A stretch of DNA of 64,000 nt from positions 13,752,501-13,816,500 of the forward strand of contig JARZZO010000004.1 of NCBI GenBank assembly GCA_030544215.1, given 5' to 3'. Positions 11,520-22,778 of this stretch are shown one piece after another. Source of the DNA: Zantedeschia hybrid cultivar (taxonomy: Eukaryota > Streptophyta > Magnoliopsida > Alismatales > Araceae). The notes under the pieces are model-generated. The model saw nothing but the letters and a program-made list of their open reading frames with translations, was not told where the DNA came from and searched no databases. Numbering within the stretch: position 1 is the stretch's first letter; each line of letters begins with the position of its first letter. A program made the position numbers and the translations under genes.

Positions 11520-12700
11520 TGTAGACACGCTAATTTTGACGTCATTTCGAGTAAATTTCATATCATATAATAATGCCTCGAAATGGTCTGATAATTAATC
11601 ATTAATTAATTTTTATTAATCTTTTTAAGTGTCGGGTTTAACAGATGTGTTTAAGTTAATCAATTGAATTGGTTTTAATTCAAATTTGAGTTAAAATATG
11701 AAGAATTCTAAAAGACGTCGACCCACGTGGACGCCATTTAGACTTTATTCATGTTTTAACGATTAAATTTGAATTTTAATTAATTGATTAATTAACTAAA
11801 AGGCGTCTGGACATGTCGACGCATTTTAAGTTTCCTAAGTGATTTTAACTTCCCCTCCGGATGTTTATCCTTATCTTAATTAGTGTAAAAGACGTCTACA
11901 TAGATGGACGCGTTTTACCTAATAAATATAAAGATAAGTTTTCCCGGATATTTATCCTTATCTTAATTAATCTGAAAGGCGTCAGCCAAGGTGGACGCGT
12001 TTTAGATAATTACAGATAAAGATGAATTAATCAGTATTTATCTGTCGGTTAAGATGGATAAATTCGAGATTTTTCTATGTTAATCTCGAACGCAAGAAAT
12101 GCCTATAAATACCCTGCATGTTGAAGAGAAAAAAAAGAAGAGAAGAGAATTGAGTTGAGTTGAGCTATAGCGTTATAGCGAGTTGAAGATCGAAGCAACG
12201 TTGTAACGCCGGAGCGCTGCCATTTCCAGAAGTCGGCGTCCCTTTCAAGATCTTCATCCTTTCAAAGCTTCAACCGATTGGGCATAAGTTTTTCATTACT
12301 GCATTCATTTCATTAGTTTTATTCTTCATTCACTTCATGCAAACATACACCACAGCATAATCTTTCAAAAAACCTACTTGATCAAAGGGGTTTCAAAGCC
12401 ATTAAAAAAGTGAGTTTGCTGTTTTAAATATGCTTAAAATCATGATTAGTTCAGATACTGCTTCTACTTAAATTCTCATCATCGTTTCTTCGTTTTCTGT
12501 TTCTGTCTCTGCTGCGCTCAACAACAACGAGAGATTCAAAAGGGGGAAATCAAGCTCAAAGCCAAAAAGACTTCTGGACGATCCTCAACCTCAAATTCCA
12601 CAGCAAGAACAAAGAAGCAAAGAAAGGGCTCTCTTTCTTCAGCCGGCTGAGGAAGGAGAATCAATGACTCAATCTTCCGCGTTTGAAAGGTAAGCGATCA
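11520..12700 (+). repeat. 3' LTR of the Tat element (end uncertain)
   Basis: Begins TGTAGACACG after the weak purine stretch AAGGTGAGGCAG. It carries four dyads with left half-sites at 11715, 11803, 11892 and 11979, spaced 88, 89 and 87 bp, just upstream of a TATA box. The right end is not fixed: the other LTR is absent and I see no clear target duplication. A donor-like AAAG/GTAAGC lies near 12690. Confidence 0.55.
12104..12110 (+). promoter_or_regulatory. TATA box of the Tat LTR
   Basis: TATAAAT in the context GCCTATAAATACC, about 105 bp after the last of four regularly spaced dyads. Position and sequence suit the LTR core promoter. The purine-rich GAAGAGAAAAAAAAG downstream may mark the start of R. 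Confidence 0.6.
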
Positions 12701-14330
12701 TATCTCTTTTGAAACTTTTTAAGTTAAAAGTTTCTGGCGATCACTGCACTTTAGTTACTGTTTTTAATAGGTTAGTTTACACTAAACAACATAGATATTT
12801 CATGTTAATCACACGGTCATTCTAAGCACCTACATAAATTTTATGTGGTATGTTATTTTTTATTATTTTAAATGTAACTTAGATTTTTTGTTAAATTTGA
12901 TTGCATTTTTCAATATCTGATAGATTCTAGTGATTTTGTCAGAGGGGTTTATTCAAGTGAATTTAGATGAAAAAACTTATTTCAATGAATCAAATGAAGA
13001 GTTTCATGACCTATTTCACTTACAACAAATCTTGCTATATATGATAAACTTTGTTTATTTAAAGAATCCTTACAAATGGCACATAAGGGTTTGATAGGGT
13101 TCGAGAACTAATAGGAGGCCATTGGGAATGTTTATACGTATGTTGATAATGGATCCTCAATATTTGTTTATTTTTTGTAAAGAATTTATCAGACAAACTT
13201 TTGACATATGCAAGATACGTTATCAGTAAAGAAACAATAGCATTATTTATTATTATTATATATACATATTCGTTGATAGACATGCTTAAACATTTTTAAA
13301 GGTCAAAAAACTTGTAGCTGTCATTTTAATCGTGTTAGATGCAATGCACAAGTATGTTAGAATGTATATTTCATGCCAGCATTTGATCAAACACATGAGT
13401 ATTGCAATAAATGAGAAGTATGAGTACTATTTTTAAGACTAATTTTTCAAAACTATATTAGAGCATTGGATATCATGTATAAGCAATTGTATCTAATAGT
13501 AAAAAAAATGGCACACCTTAATAAATGCAAGACCAAATATGCGCAAAATATCTTTGCTATTTATGATTTCAATATGTTATTTACATTCGTTTTAGTCGGC
13601 TATGAAGGAATAGTTCACTACTCACTTATAATAACAAACTGCAAGCATGATGCTAACTGAGATTTCCATTGTCTCCCACAAGTAAAAATTAAAATAATTC
13701 AGTAATCATTTTTATGCTAATTTATATTTTTAATATTTTATTATACTATTTGTAGTTAAATATTATCTGATTGACACAAGTTTTGTTAATATGCTTGGCT
13801 TTTAGCACCATAGCAAGGTCATTGCTACTATCTATAAGAATATCATGGTCCAATTCCTCAAACAAAAGAAAAAACATTTAATTGTCTTCATTTATCATTA
13901 AGAAATGTCATTGAATGTTGCTTTGGTGTGTTAAAGAAATGGTGGTGTATTCTTAATGGCATGCCTTCATACTCTATGAAGAAGTAAGCAAAGATTATAG
14001 TAACTACTATGGTTACATATAATTTCACCGAATGAGTGGATGTAAGACATGAGTTATTTATATATTTTTTCAGCATAGTATAGAATTTCCTCCACAACTA
14101 TAAATATCAAGAAAATTCCTCGTGAATAAGAGAGGCATACACTTAGTTGTTAATCCCTAAAGACGTGACCATGAGTGATGTTATAAAGGATTTTTTATAT
14201 TTAAAATTATGAAGCAAAGATTTTAAATTTCCTCCACAAGTTTAAACATCAGGACAAATCATTAAAACCTGACCATGAGTGATATTAGGAATGATTTTTT
14301 AGACTTCAATCCCTATAAATATCTAAGTTT
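12701..14330. other. AT-rich intergenic DNA, no gene recognised
   Basis: Short frames here show no domain or codon bias. A segment with GACCATGAGTGAT at about 14167 recurs at about 14271 and, as GACCATGGGTGAT, at about 15341, suggesting an old low-copy repeat split by the two MITEs. Confidence 0.5.
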
Positions 14331-14780
14331 ACGAATAAGTTCCTATACATGGCATATTTGGTATTTAATCCCTAAAGAATTATTTTTCCTTCGTAACATG
14401 TCCTTCTAGTTTACAATTATATACGGAATAAGAATATTTTCATGAATATCGACATGAAAATAAAGATAGACATGTTAAGTGGACTAATTATTCCCTAAAA
14501 TAAAGTTAGGAAAAAAGAGAAAGAAGGTCCACTTATAGTGCATTGTTATGATTAGAATGGTCTATCACTCTACCCCATTGGTGCACCAACCCACTGAAAG
14601 TGGATTATAGGGTGAGAAAAAGGAGGTACAAGGGTTCTTTATCAACTTAGTTAATATTAACTTATTTTTAGCTACAACTAAGTTATTAAAATGTGAGAAA
14701 AGTAGAGAATACAGAGTAAAAGCTACAAAGGTTGAAATATACAAGGATTCAAACCTAAATATGTAAAGGGACTTATCCAT
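14331..14780. mobile_element. MITE, family A copy 1
   Basis: The left end reads GAATAAGTTCCTATACAT and the complement of the right end reads GGATAAGTCCCTTTACAT; both then run into ATATTTGG or ATATTTAGG and AATCC, giving terminal inverted repeats of about 35-40 bp. The interior matches a second copy at 46311-46890 (both hold a block like GTGGATTATAGGGTGAGAA and a block ending ATATACAAGGATT). No transposase is encoded. The superfamily is not clear. Confidence 0.7.
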
Positions 14781-14825
14781 GCATGTTGTCGCTGTTATGA
14801 TAAGAAAGTAGATCAAAGAAAATTA

Positions 14826-15290
14826 GGGGTTTTTGTAAATAACTCCCTAAAGAATGTCATATTTGTAGATAACCCTGTATGATTTGTATTTACATATAAC
14901 CCCCTCAACTATGATATTATTTACGTATAGACTCCTTAACTATGTGATTTGTTTTAAATTTCACTTGAGTTAACATATTTTTACTTCACATAAAAATAGA
15001 AATAATTTTTTTAATGTTAAATATATACAACAAGCTTATGAGTAGATGTTTATTGTTGTGAGATGTATGCATTTTAATTGAAGATATTATTAGTATTTTC
15101 ATTTAATAGCTTTCACATATTCTATATAATTAACAATATCTTAATTTAAGTAAAATTCAAAGTAAAATTACATAGTGGAGAGGGTTATATGCAAACAACA
15201 CCATAGTTAAGGGGGTCGTATGCAAATACAAATCATGTAGGGGTTATCTATAAATATGACATTCTTTGGGGGATTATTTGTAAAAAACCC
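14826..15290. mobile_element. MITE with ~90-bp terminal inverted repeats, Mutator-like
   Basis: The left end GGGGTTTTTGTAAATAAC and the complement of the right end GGGTTTTTTACAAATAAT begin inverted repeats that match, with scattered differences, for about 90 bp (shared blocks AAAGAATGTCATATTT and ATGATTTGTATTT). Length is 465 bp and there is no coding capacity. The flanks AGAAAATTA and AAAAATTTA are similar but not identical, compatible with a worn 9-bp duplication as in Mutator-like elements. The superfamily is inferred from the GGG...CCC ends. Confidence 0.82.
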
Positions 15291-15467
15291 AAAAATTTAA
15301 AAATTATATTGTAAATGTGTGCACAAGAAAATTCCCAATGTGACCATGGGTGATACTATAAAGGTGTGCACAAAGTAATTTGCAATGGGAGGAGCATAGC
15401 TACATTAAACACATACAAACAACATATCTATGCATGTGTCTATGTATATGTAGGCATTTATAAAGTT
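15291..15467. other. Short AT-rich spacer
   Basis: Contains the third copy of the GACCATGRGTGAT segment near 15341. Nothing else is seen. Confidence 0.4.
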
Positions 15468-15472
15468 AGATT

Positions 15473-17028
15473 TGTTAGGTAGCCTACAAGCCAATAAGAG
15501 TTTGTAATCTCGTTTATTTATTAATATATAATGGCATTATATTCATTATGTATAATTTGTATTATTATTGTCTCATAATGAAGTCCGTGAATATGTACGA
15601 CAATGATCAGATTATGATGAGATCATACTAGTGAGACTGATCACTTAAACACACATATTCTTAATCGTTCCTAGTCGGAGGATATCCGAGAAGGACATCG
15701 AATATCCGGTTAGACTAGTACAGATTACTCATGCTCATATGATGAGGGTGACTGATCTTATAAGTCACTTGTGTAGAGACACTAAGACGAATCTGTAAGT
15801 GCTCATTAGAGAATGAGTTCACTGAACTGATCCCACTGAATTGTTGGATGGTATTGTACCTCACTGTCAACCAGCTTGATTATATTGTCGCAGTTGTGTG
15901 GATGGTTCTCGGACCTGAGAGACCAAGGACACCTTGTCGGTGGACTTCTCTGCTTTGACCTTGGTTTATGAATCTCTAACCACGGGATTCTAAACAGCCA
16001 AGGATTGGGTACAACGGAATACCGTCGAAGGGGGAATTGAGTGTCAATAAGGAATCATTCGTTCTCTGTACTTAAAAAGAGAATGCTCTAGGAAGGATGC
16101 GCGGAAGTCTCTGGTCAGGGCGGACGATAATATCGGGAAAGGAGTTTTCCGATATTACACGGCGGCATCCAATCCAAGTGAGTCGACCGGTTAGGGTTTG
16201 ACAGTACATCATACCCTGAGTTTACTCGAGAGCATTGTACGAATGAAGGATTATATCAACGCGGTAATTGTCGACGGAAAGGTTCCAAGAGTGGGTTACT
16301 TAACCCCGATACCTTCCGGATTCACGTGGTGTTGCTTAGCACCCAACGAGATCGGAGGCCCGACCGAATTCGATGTGCGACATTGATTCGGTTGATTAAT
16401 TAATTAATATGAGTTATTAATTTTTTAATCAGGCCAGTGATGAGTCACTGGACTTATTGGGCCATTAACTGGACTGGTTATTGGGCCTAGAGAGTTACAC
16501 GCAAAAGATTCTCAAGGCGACGGATAAATAAGTGGGTTTTATATAAACCGAGAGTTTTTATGAAAAACCACGCGGTTAATATAAAATGTAGTGAACGGGC
16601 TGAGCAGGCCAAGCTGCTGCTAACCCTAGCCGCCCCCTCCTCTCTTCATCTTTCTCTGTGGTGCCCCAGATGAATCTGGATCCCCGGATCTACTCCGCTG
16701 CTTCTCCAACTCCCGTTCGATGGGAAATTATTCACGCGTTGCGGCGATCATTGCGGTGAACGGCGGAGACTTCGTGGGCTGCGAAGAACGAAGAACGTGA
16801 GGATATCCATCACGAGGAGGATCGCGTGGACTCCGCTAGAGGCCGGACGCATGCGCGGCTTGCGGTGTCACACCGACGGAACCGATCGGTTGCGGATTCG
16901 AATCCGCACATGGTAAGAACTGATTATCCGATAATCCAATTTTTAGATTTTTCAGAACGGGAACGGATCTCCGTTATGATTTTATTTTTGCTGCGTGGGA
17001 GATCCAGAGAAATCACGAGAACCCAATA
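15473..17028 (+). repeat. 5' LTR of the copia element
   Basis: Starts TGTTAGGTAGCC. The end reads CCCAATA, against CCCAACA in the 3' copy, so the terminal CA has mutated here. It matches 24661-25642 plus 27737-28237. A TATA-type box TATATAAA is at 16540-16547. A 62-codon frame at 16198-16386 is conserved in both LTRs only because the LTRs are copies. Confidence 0.92.
16540..16547 (+). promoter_or_regulatory. TATA box of the copia LTR
   Basis: TATATAAA within GGGTTTTATATAAACCG, kept in the 3' LTR at 27826-27833. It lies in the last third of the LTR, as expected for the U3/R border. Confidence 0.65.
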
Positions 17029-17029
17029 G

Positions 17030-17049
17030 TGGTAACAGAGTCAGGTTCC
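17030..17049 (+). other. Primer-binding site, initiator tRNA-Met type
   Basis: TGGTAACAGAGTCAGGTT starts 1 base after the 5' LTR. It resembles the usual copia site TGGTATCAGAGC, complementary to the initiator tRNA-Met 3' end, with one change in the first 11 bases. Confidence 0.85.
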
Positions 17050-17893
17050 ACTGTTTCTCGTCCCGTTTCAGACTCCGAAATTGATTTTTCTTTGATTTAT
17101 TCCATGCTGTTATTCAATAATTTTGCAGGAACTGCGTTCATATGATGAACACTAATAATTTGATTATTTTTATTTCTGCGAAATTCGAATTTTTATTTGG
17201 GGGTTTTGGTTTTCTTCGTTGAATGAAGAATTGGGTTTACGGCGGCTTCGTTCTTGCTTTCCCAAGTGTTTGGGATTGGGTCGGCACCTAGATCCTCCAC
17301 GCGAAGTCGCCGGTCACCACCAGGCATCATAGCCGGCGCCGGAGTGGCCTTGGAAGGCTACTAAATCAAGCCCTAGGTCTTCTTCTTCCCAAGTTTTTCT
17401 TTTGAAAAACCATAAAAAGGGAGTCGGACTGCACCCTCTTTGGGGACCCTCGCCGACGCCGGGGGTGTCACCGGCGTGGCCGGCCGGCGCTGTACAGCCC
17501 CGCCGTCGGGCCACCAACTTGCAACAACCCTGAACGGTTAGGGTTTCGGGTGTGGTCGTGGGGAAGAAAAGGGGGAACCGATTCTCGGGACCGGGCCCGA
17601 GCTGGTCCGACCGGCTGGACCGGCCCCGAGCCGGGCCATGGCCACCAGCGCCAGGTTCGCACCTGGTCTGGGCCCTAGATCGGACCATGGTTCGAGCCAT
17701 GGCTCCCCTTAAGGGGTTGAGCCCTCTTCTCTTCCTTCTTATTTAAAAATCCCTAATTAAAACCCTAAATACCCTATTAATTATAATTGAATTTTAAATT
17801 TAAAGTTCAAAAATGTTTTGAAATTAAAATTATTATTCAATTTTATTTAATTGGGCTTTAATGATTTTGAATCATTAAGTAATTTAAGGGTTT

Positions 17894-18560
17894 ATTAATT
17901 AGCAATTAGTTGCTAATTAATCAAGGTTAATATTGATTTAAATGTTAAATTAATTATTAACCTTAATATGACTAATTTAAAGAATTAAAGTTAGTGGTTA
18001 ATAGTTATAATCTAAATGTTAGATTTTTAATTATTTAATCATCTAATTGTTAAGTCATTAGAGTTTGTTATTAATTTAAGAGTTAAATTAATAATTAATT
18101 GGAATAACTAATTTAAGTGTTAAATTAGTAGTCTTTAATTAATTAGTGTTAGTTATTAATTTAATAGTTAAATTAATGATAACATTAATTAACTAATCTA
18201 AGAGTTAGATTAGTAATTGTTAGTTAATTAGAGTTAATTGTTAATTTAAGTGTTAAGATTAATGATTAATTTTAAATTAACGAATCTAAGTGTTAGATGA
18301 TAATTATTAATTAATTAGTGTTGATTAATAATGTAAGTGTTAAATTAGTAATTAACATTAATTAACTAATCTAAGAGTTAGATTAGTAGTTAATTAATAA
18401 TTAGTGTTAATTAATAATTTAAGTGTTAAATTGATAATTAACTTTAGTGGACTAATCTAAGAGTTAGATTAGTAATTAATGATTAATAGTCTAATTGTTA
18501 GATTATAATTTAGTTTAATCTAAATGTTAGATTGTTTTAATTATTAGAAATGTTCTAATA
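17894..18560. repeat. Array of short AT-rich hairpins with GAG/GTG loops
   Basis: Repeated units of the form YTAATNTAA, a three-base loop GAG or GTG, then TTANATTAR. Clear units: TTAATTTAA-GAG-TTAAATTAA at 18071-18091, CTAATTTAA-GTG-TTAAATTAG at 18108-18128, and CTAATCTAA-GAG-TTAGATTAG at 18193, 18366 and 18452. A 12-bp-arm hairpin with loop TTAG is at 17894-17921. Weaker copies fill the gaps. Confidence 0.8.
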
Positions 18561-19163
18561 TGCGTAGAATAATCTAGAATTATTAATTTGGAATGTGTGC
18601 ACATATGATGTGTATTTATTACTTTTAAATTTGATTTAATTGCATATTTAAATTATTCAAAGAGTTTTTTGAAATTCAAATGCCAATTTTGATTGGAACA
18701 CAGTTTTCTGAACGCCAAAAATATTTTATTTTGAAAACTCTTTTGTTTTAACCATGTGATGCGCTTATCATGTGTAGAATATTTAAAACACACCGTGGTC
18801 ATGGATATGCACATTTAAATTATTCATGTGATGAATCATGTTTGTGTCGATCGTGGATGCATGATAGATGGTTATTAATTGTTAATAAATAGAGGTCTGC
18901 GTACCTCTCTCTCTCTCATACTCCGATGTAATTCTACCTCCCTCTCTCTTGTACTCGCCATAAGGCCTTTTTCTATTTACATGTAAATTATGAATTCATT
19001 GTAATATGATCGAGGCAACTAAGGAAGGAGCGAGGACGATCCACATATACAATCATGAAGGCGATGAGATGTAAATCCTTTACCTATGTGTTTACAGATT
19101 CTTTAATGTAAATATTACATTAGTATTGTGTGTGCTTTTGACTGTTGGCTCCAGTCAAATCCA

Positions 19164-19717
19164 CTGTGCTATCCATGACCACACTTGACATGTATGAGAT
19201 GTATTGATTTTATATTTGATTATGAATCAAAGCATGTATAGTATTTATAAAATATGTATGATATATTCTTATACTATCACCTAGAAGAGATCAAGATAAA
19301 AGTTATCTAAATACCCTCGTCCAAACTTTAAGCCGTAACGTGAGTAATTTAGAACTTACCGCGTGGTCCACCATCGTTATAGTCATAAGACTCAAATTAC
19401 TTTAGGCAGGTTTGTTGTGCTATCTACAAGGCCTGTTTAATTGTAAGGAGAGACTATGACTATGGCATTAGATGCTTATTGATCGGGGTAGAGGAACCAT
19501 GTAGCTTTGTTGTGCTATCCACAAGGGTTGCATGCAAATCTATACTCGTCTCGTAACGATGGTTAGCTTAGACCAAAATTAATGATTTGCTGTGCTATCC
19601 ACAAGGCCATTAAATCTTTGGGGACCAAAGATATGATCGGATATTGCAAGGAATTGCAAGTCCCATGAGATGGATGCACTGTGATTATTTTACAGCTTTC
19701 TTGTGCTATCCATAAGG
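19164..19717 (+). repeat. Five dispersed copies of TTGTGCTATCCACAAGG in the copia leader
   Basis: Copies start at 19164 (diverged), 19415, 19510, 19590 and 19701, the last four 95, 80 and 111 bp apart. Each can fold: TTGTG pairs with CACAA around a loop CTATC. The intervening sequences are unrelated to one another. The function is unknown; the position between the hairpin array and gag suggests an RNA element of the retrotransposon. Confidence 0.75.
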
Positions 19718-19910
19718 GTGTAATACAAGTCATTGAAATTCTGATTCCCACTAGGAGACTGTCGGCGTCTCCCGTTCTGTATAACAGAGGGTTATACAGT
19801 CCGTCGAAAATTAGTAGAAGTTAAAACTTGATTAAAAGATCATGTCTTGTTTTAAAAGTTAACAATTGAACATCTGCTGAATATATTTTATCTATCTCCT
19901 GTAGGGAATA

Positions 19911-20230
19911 ATGTCATCGAATAACCCATTCCGTAGCATACTTGATGCTCTTTTGACTTACCCGATCTACTCAGATTGGCTCATACACTTGAAGAATGTC
20001 TTCAGATCTGAACAGATTGCCTACGCCCTTGATGCTGATCCTTCTGCTGAATCGGCATTAGATGTCCCTAAAGCAAAGATGATAGCTAACGATAAAAGAT
20101 TGAAGGACAAAGGCAAAAGAGTAGTAACTGGTGACTGTTTCTACTGTAAGTAGAATGGTCATTGGAAGAGGAACTGTAAGGAGTTCTCAACGATAAAGCT
20201 CATGGAAAGGTGAAGCTGTCTGAAGCTTCA
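19911..20230 (+). pseudogene. Gag remnant of the copia element
   Basis: Opens MSSNNPFRSILD and gives 80 residues with the N-terminal copia Gag pattern, then jumps directly to the zinc knuckle CFYCK...GHWKRNC near 20140-20180. Copia Gag is normally about 200-300 residues, so most of the central part is deleted. The knuckle itself is crossed by a TAG at 20151-20153. Downstream frames lead into the protease. Confidence 0.7.
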
Positions 20231-22252
20231 GATATCTATATGATAGATATCAACTTATCAGTAAGATATTCCACATCTTGGGTATTAGATACCTGATGTG
20301 CTTCTCATATCTACCAAGATGTGCAGATGCTAACAAGTAAACGCAAGCTGAGAAAAGGCGAGGTGGAATTGAGGCTAGGAAACGGCGCAAAAGTTGCGGC
20401 GGTTGCTGTTGGGATAACAAACCTCACACTTCCATCAGGAGACGTCTTATCATTAGAAGATTACTATTATGTTCCTAACATAATAAAGAACATCATATCA
20501 GTATCTTGTTTGGACAAGATATGATATAGATTAACTATTGAGAATAGAAGCTGTTCCATTTATTATAGTAATAAATCAATAGCTTCGGCATCTTTAGTCA
20601 ACAGTCTATATCTCTTAGATGTTTTTAATTACAATTTTCATATTGATAAAGCTCTTAAGAAGAGCAAGAATTGTGTGAACCAAGCCTACATGTGGCATTG
20701 TAGACTTTGACATATTGGTGAAAGCAGGTTGCAAAAGTTGCACAAATATAGATATTCGAATGCATTCGATTATAAATCGTTTGAGACATGTGAGTTCTGT
20801 ATTATGGGAAAGATGGAAAAATCTCCATTCACTGGACATGGATAACGTGCCAAGGACATTTTGGGATTAATACATTCAGATGTATGTAGTCCAATGTCTA
20901 CCCAGGCCAAAGGTGACTTTTTATACTTTATCACATTCATTGATGACTTCTCAAGATTTGGCTATATATACTTAATGAAGTACAAGTCAGAAGCATTTGA
21001 GAAGTTTAAGCAGTTCAAAAATGAGGTAGAGAAGCAGACATGAAAGAGTATTAAAACTCTTCGATCAGATCGAGGAGAAGAATACTTGAGTACTGTTTTC
21101 ACACAATTCTTAAAGGATAATGGTATCCTTTCTCAACTGACCTCTCTATATACACCACAAATGAATGGTGTATCAGAAAGGATAAATCGCACCTTGTTGG
21201 ACATGGTGCGATCCATGATGAATTTTTTAAGATTACCAGTGTCCCTCTGGGGGTATGCTCTAGAGTCAACAACATATCTACTGAACAGAGTACCTAGCAA
21301 GTCTGTGGCCTCTACTCCATATGAAATATGGAAAGGCAGGCAACCAGAATTTAAAGATGTTAAAGTCTGGGGTTGTTCTGCTTATGTAAAGAGGCATGAC
21401 ACAGACAAGCTGGAATCACGAACTGATAAATGCAAGTTTGTAGGATATCCAAAGGAAACCTTTGGATACTATTTTTACCATCCTAATGAACAAAAGGCGT
21501 TTGTCGCTAGGAAAGTTGTCTTCCTGGAAGAGAAATACCTTCTATAGGAGGACAGTGGGAGTAAAATAGTACTGGAAGAGGTTCCAGATCCCCAAATAGC
21601 TGCATTATCATCAGATGAGATATTAGTTCCTGAATCTGTTCAGGTACACACACATGAGCCTCGTAGATCTGGTAGATTACCTAGACTACCTGAACGATAT
21701 GTGGGACATATCGCTGAAAGTGAGTCTAAAGTTGAATATAATGAGGATGATGATCTTAAAACTTACCAGGAGTCCATAGAAGGCCCAGAAGTTGGGAAAT
21801 GGCGAGAAGCCATAAACTCATAAATCCAGTCCATGTACACCAACCAAGTTTGGAACTTGGATGACTTGCCCGAGGGTATTGTACCCATTGGATGGAAGTG
21901 AACCTTTAAGAAAAAGATCGGTGTTGATGGATGGATCGATACTTATAAGGCAAGATTGGTGGCAAAGGGATATCGTCAAAGGCAATGAATTGACTATAAC
22001 GAGACTTTCTCACCAATTGCCATGATAAAGTCGATCAAAGTTCTACTTGCCATAGCTGCACACTTCGATTACGAGATCTGGTAGATGGATGTGAAAACTG
22101 CCTTCCTCAACGGTAACCTTGAGGAAGAGATGTATATGATACAACAAGAAGGTTTCACATCCAAAGAATCTTCAGATAAAGTGTGCAAGCTTCAGAGGTC
22201 CATTTATGGACAGAAGTAGGCTTCTAGGAGCTGGAATATGAGATTTGACGAG
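20231..22252 (+). pseudogene. Copia pol, part 1: protease, integrase and RT start (decayed)
   Basis: The protease remnant near 20280-20300 has its DTG motif hit by a TGA. The GAG-pre-integrase zinc region and integrase follow: LIHSDVCSPM (first Asp) at about 20861, TLRSDRGEEY (second Asp) at about 21055, and NGVSERINRTLLD (Glu) at about 21166. The RT begins near 21780 and shows the copia signature MDVKTAFLNGNLEEEMYM near 22087-22140. At least ten in-frame stops occur, many consistent with C-to-T changes on either strand, as expected for a methylated, silenced copy. A solo LTR interrupts the frame at 22257. Confidence 0.85.
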
Positions 22253-22540
22253 GCTATTGATAAATTAGTATTTTCTATTATTAAAAGAACAAATGCATGC
22301 ACTATATTTATGTTTATGACGTTTAAAATAGCATGAAATGATAGACAACTTCGTACCGATTCCAACGGTACCAATTTCGTCAAATTCTGAGTTAAAAACA
22401 TCATCACTTCATGTATTTGCGGTTTTCTCAGCAAAACCGTGAGAAATCAATTTATTTAAGCATAAATGTAATTTTATTGATGATAATATCATAATTTACA
22501 TTTATTTTATGTGAACATGATATGAAGAAGATGCAGTGCA

Positions 22541-22601
22541 ATTGGCTAAGTTTCTAGTCGTTTGTGGGAAGGACGAGAGTTCGAATCCCAGCTAAATCGA
22601 C
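22541..22601 (+). other. tRNA-like A/B-box segment
   Basis: TTGGCTAAGTTTCTAG resembles a pol III A box and GAGTTCGAATCCC about 40 bases on is a good B box. The segment cannot fold as a full tRNA by eye. It may be a tRNA relic or SINE head inside the solo LTR, or chance. Confidence 0.35.
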
Positions 22602-22778
22602 TTTATTTTGGCAAAAATATTAAAGCGGGGTTAAAAGGGTCTTTTGTTACCCTAAATAGTTGCCCTAATTCTCTACCTTTTTAAGAAGTCTCTCTTTCCT
22701 TCCTTCCCCTCCCCCTACTTTTCCTCTCCCTCCTGCCTTCTCTCCCCTTGCTCCCTCACTTTTTCTCCCTCTCTGCGA

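Larger units (their letters stand above)
1..12700 (+). mobile_element. Ty3/Gypsy LTR retrotransposon, Tat lineage, 5' LTR outside window
   Basis: The order gag, zinc knuckle, protease, RT, RNase H, a second RNase H, integrase on one strand identifies a Ty3/Gypsy element. The extra archaeal-type RNase H between the native RNase H and integrase is the hallmark of the plant Tat lineage (Tat, Ogre, Retand). The window opens downstream of the 5' LTR, so only internal sequence and the 3' LTR are present. The 3' LTR start (about 11520) is inferred from a TGTAGACACG start; its end, put at about 12700, is a guess because the 5' copy is missing. At least two frameshifts in gag and two in-frame stops in pol/int mean this copy is not autonomous. 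Confidence 0.88.
17050..19910 (+). other. Unusually long leader of the copia element
   Basis: About 2.9 kb without convincing coding sequence separate the primer site from gag. Three parts are visible: a GC-rich part (about 17280-17740), an AT-rich array of small hairpins (about 17890-18560), and a part carrying five copies of a TGTGCTATC repeat (19164-19717). Frames of 60-130 codons in the GC-rich part overlap on both strands and look like chance. Confidence 0.7.

Noticed and set aside
17314..17746. Overlapping frames in the GC-rich copia leader as genes
   Set aside because: Frames occur on both strands over the same bases, a property of GC-rich DNA; no domain recognised.
22541..22601. A functional tRNA gene
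   Set aside because: B box good, but no acceptor, D or anticodon stems could be paired; kept only as a low-confidence tRNA-like segment.
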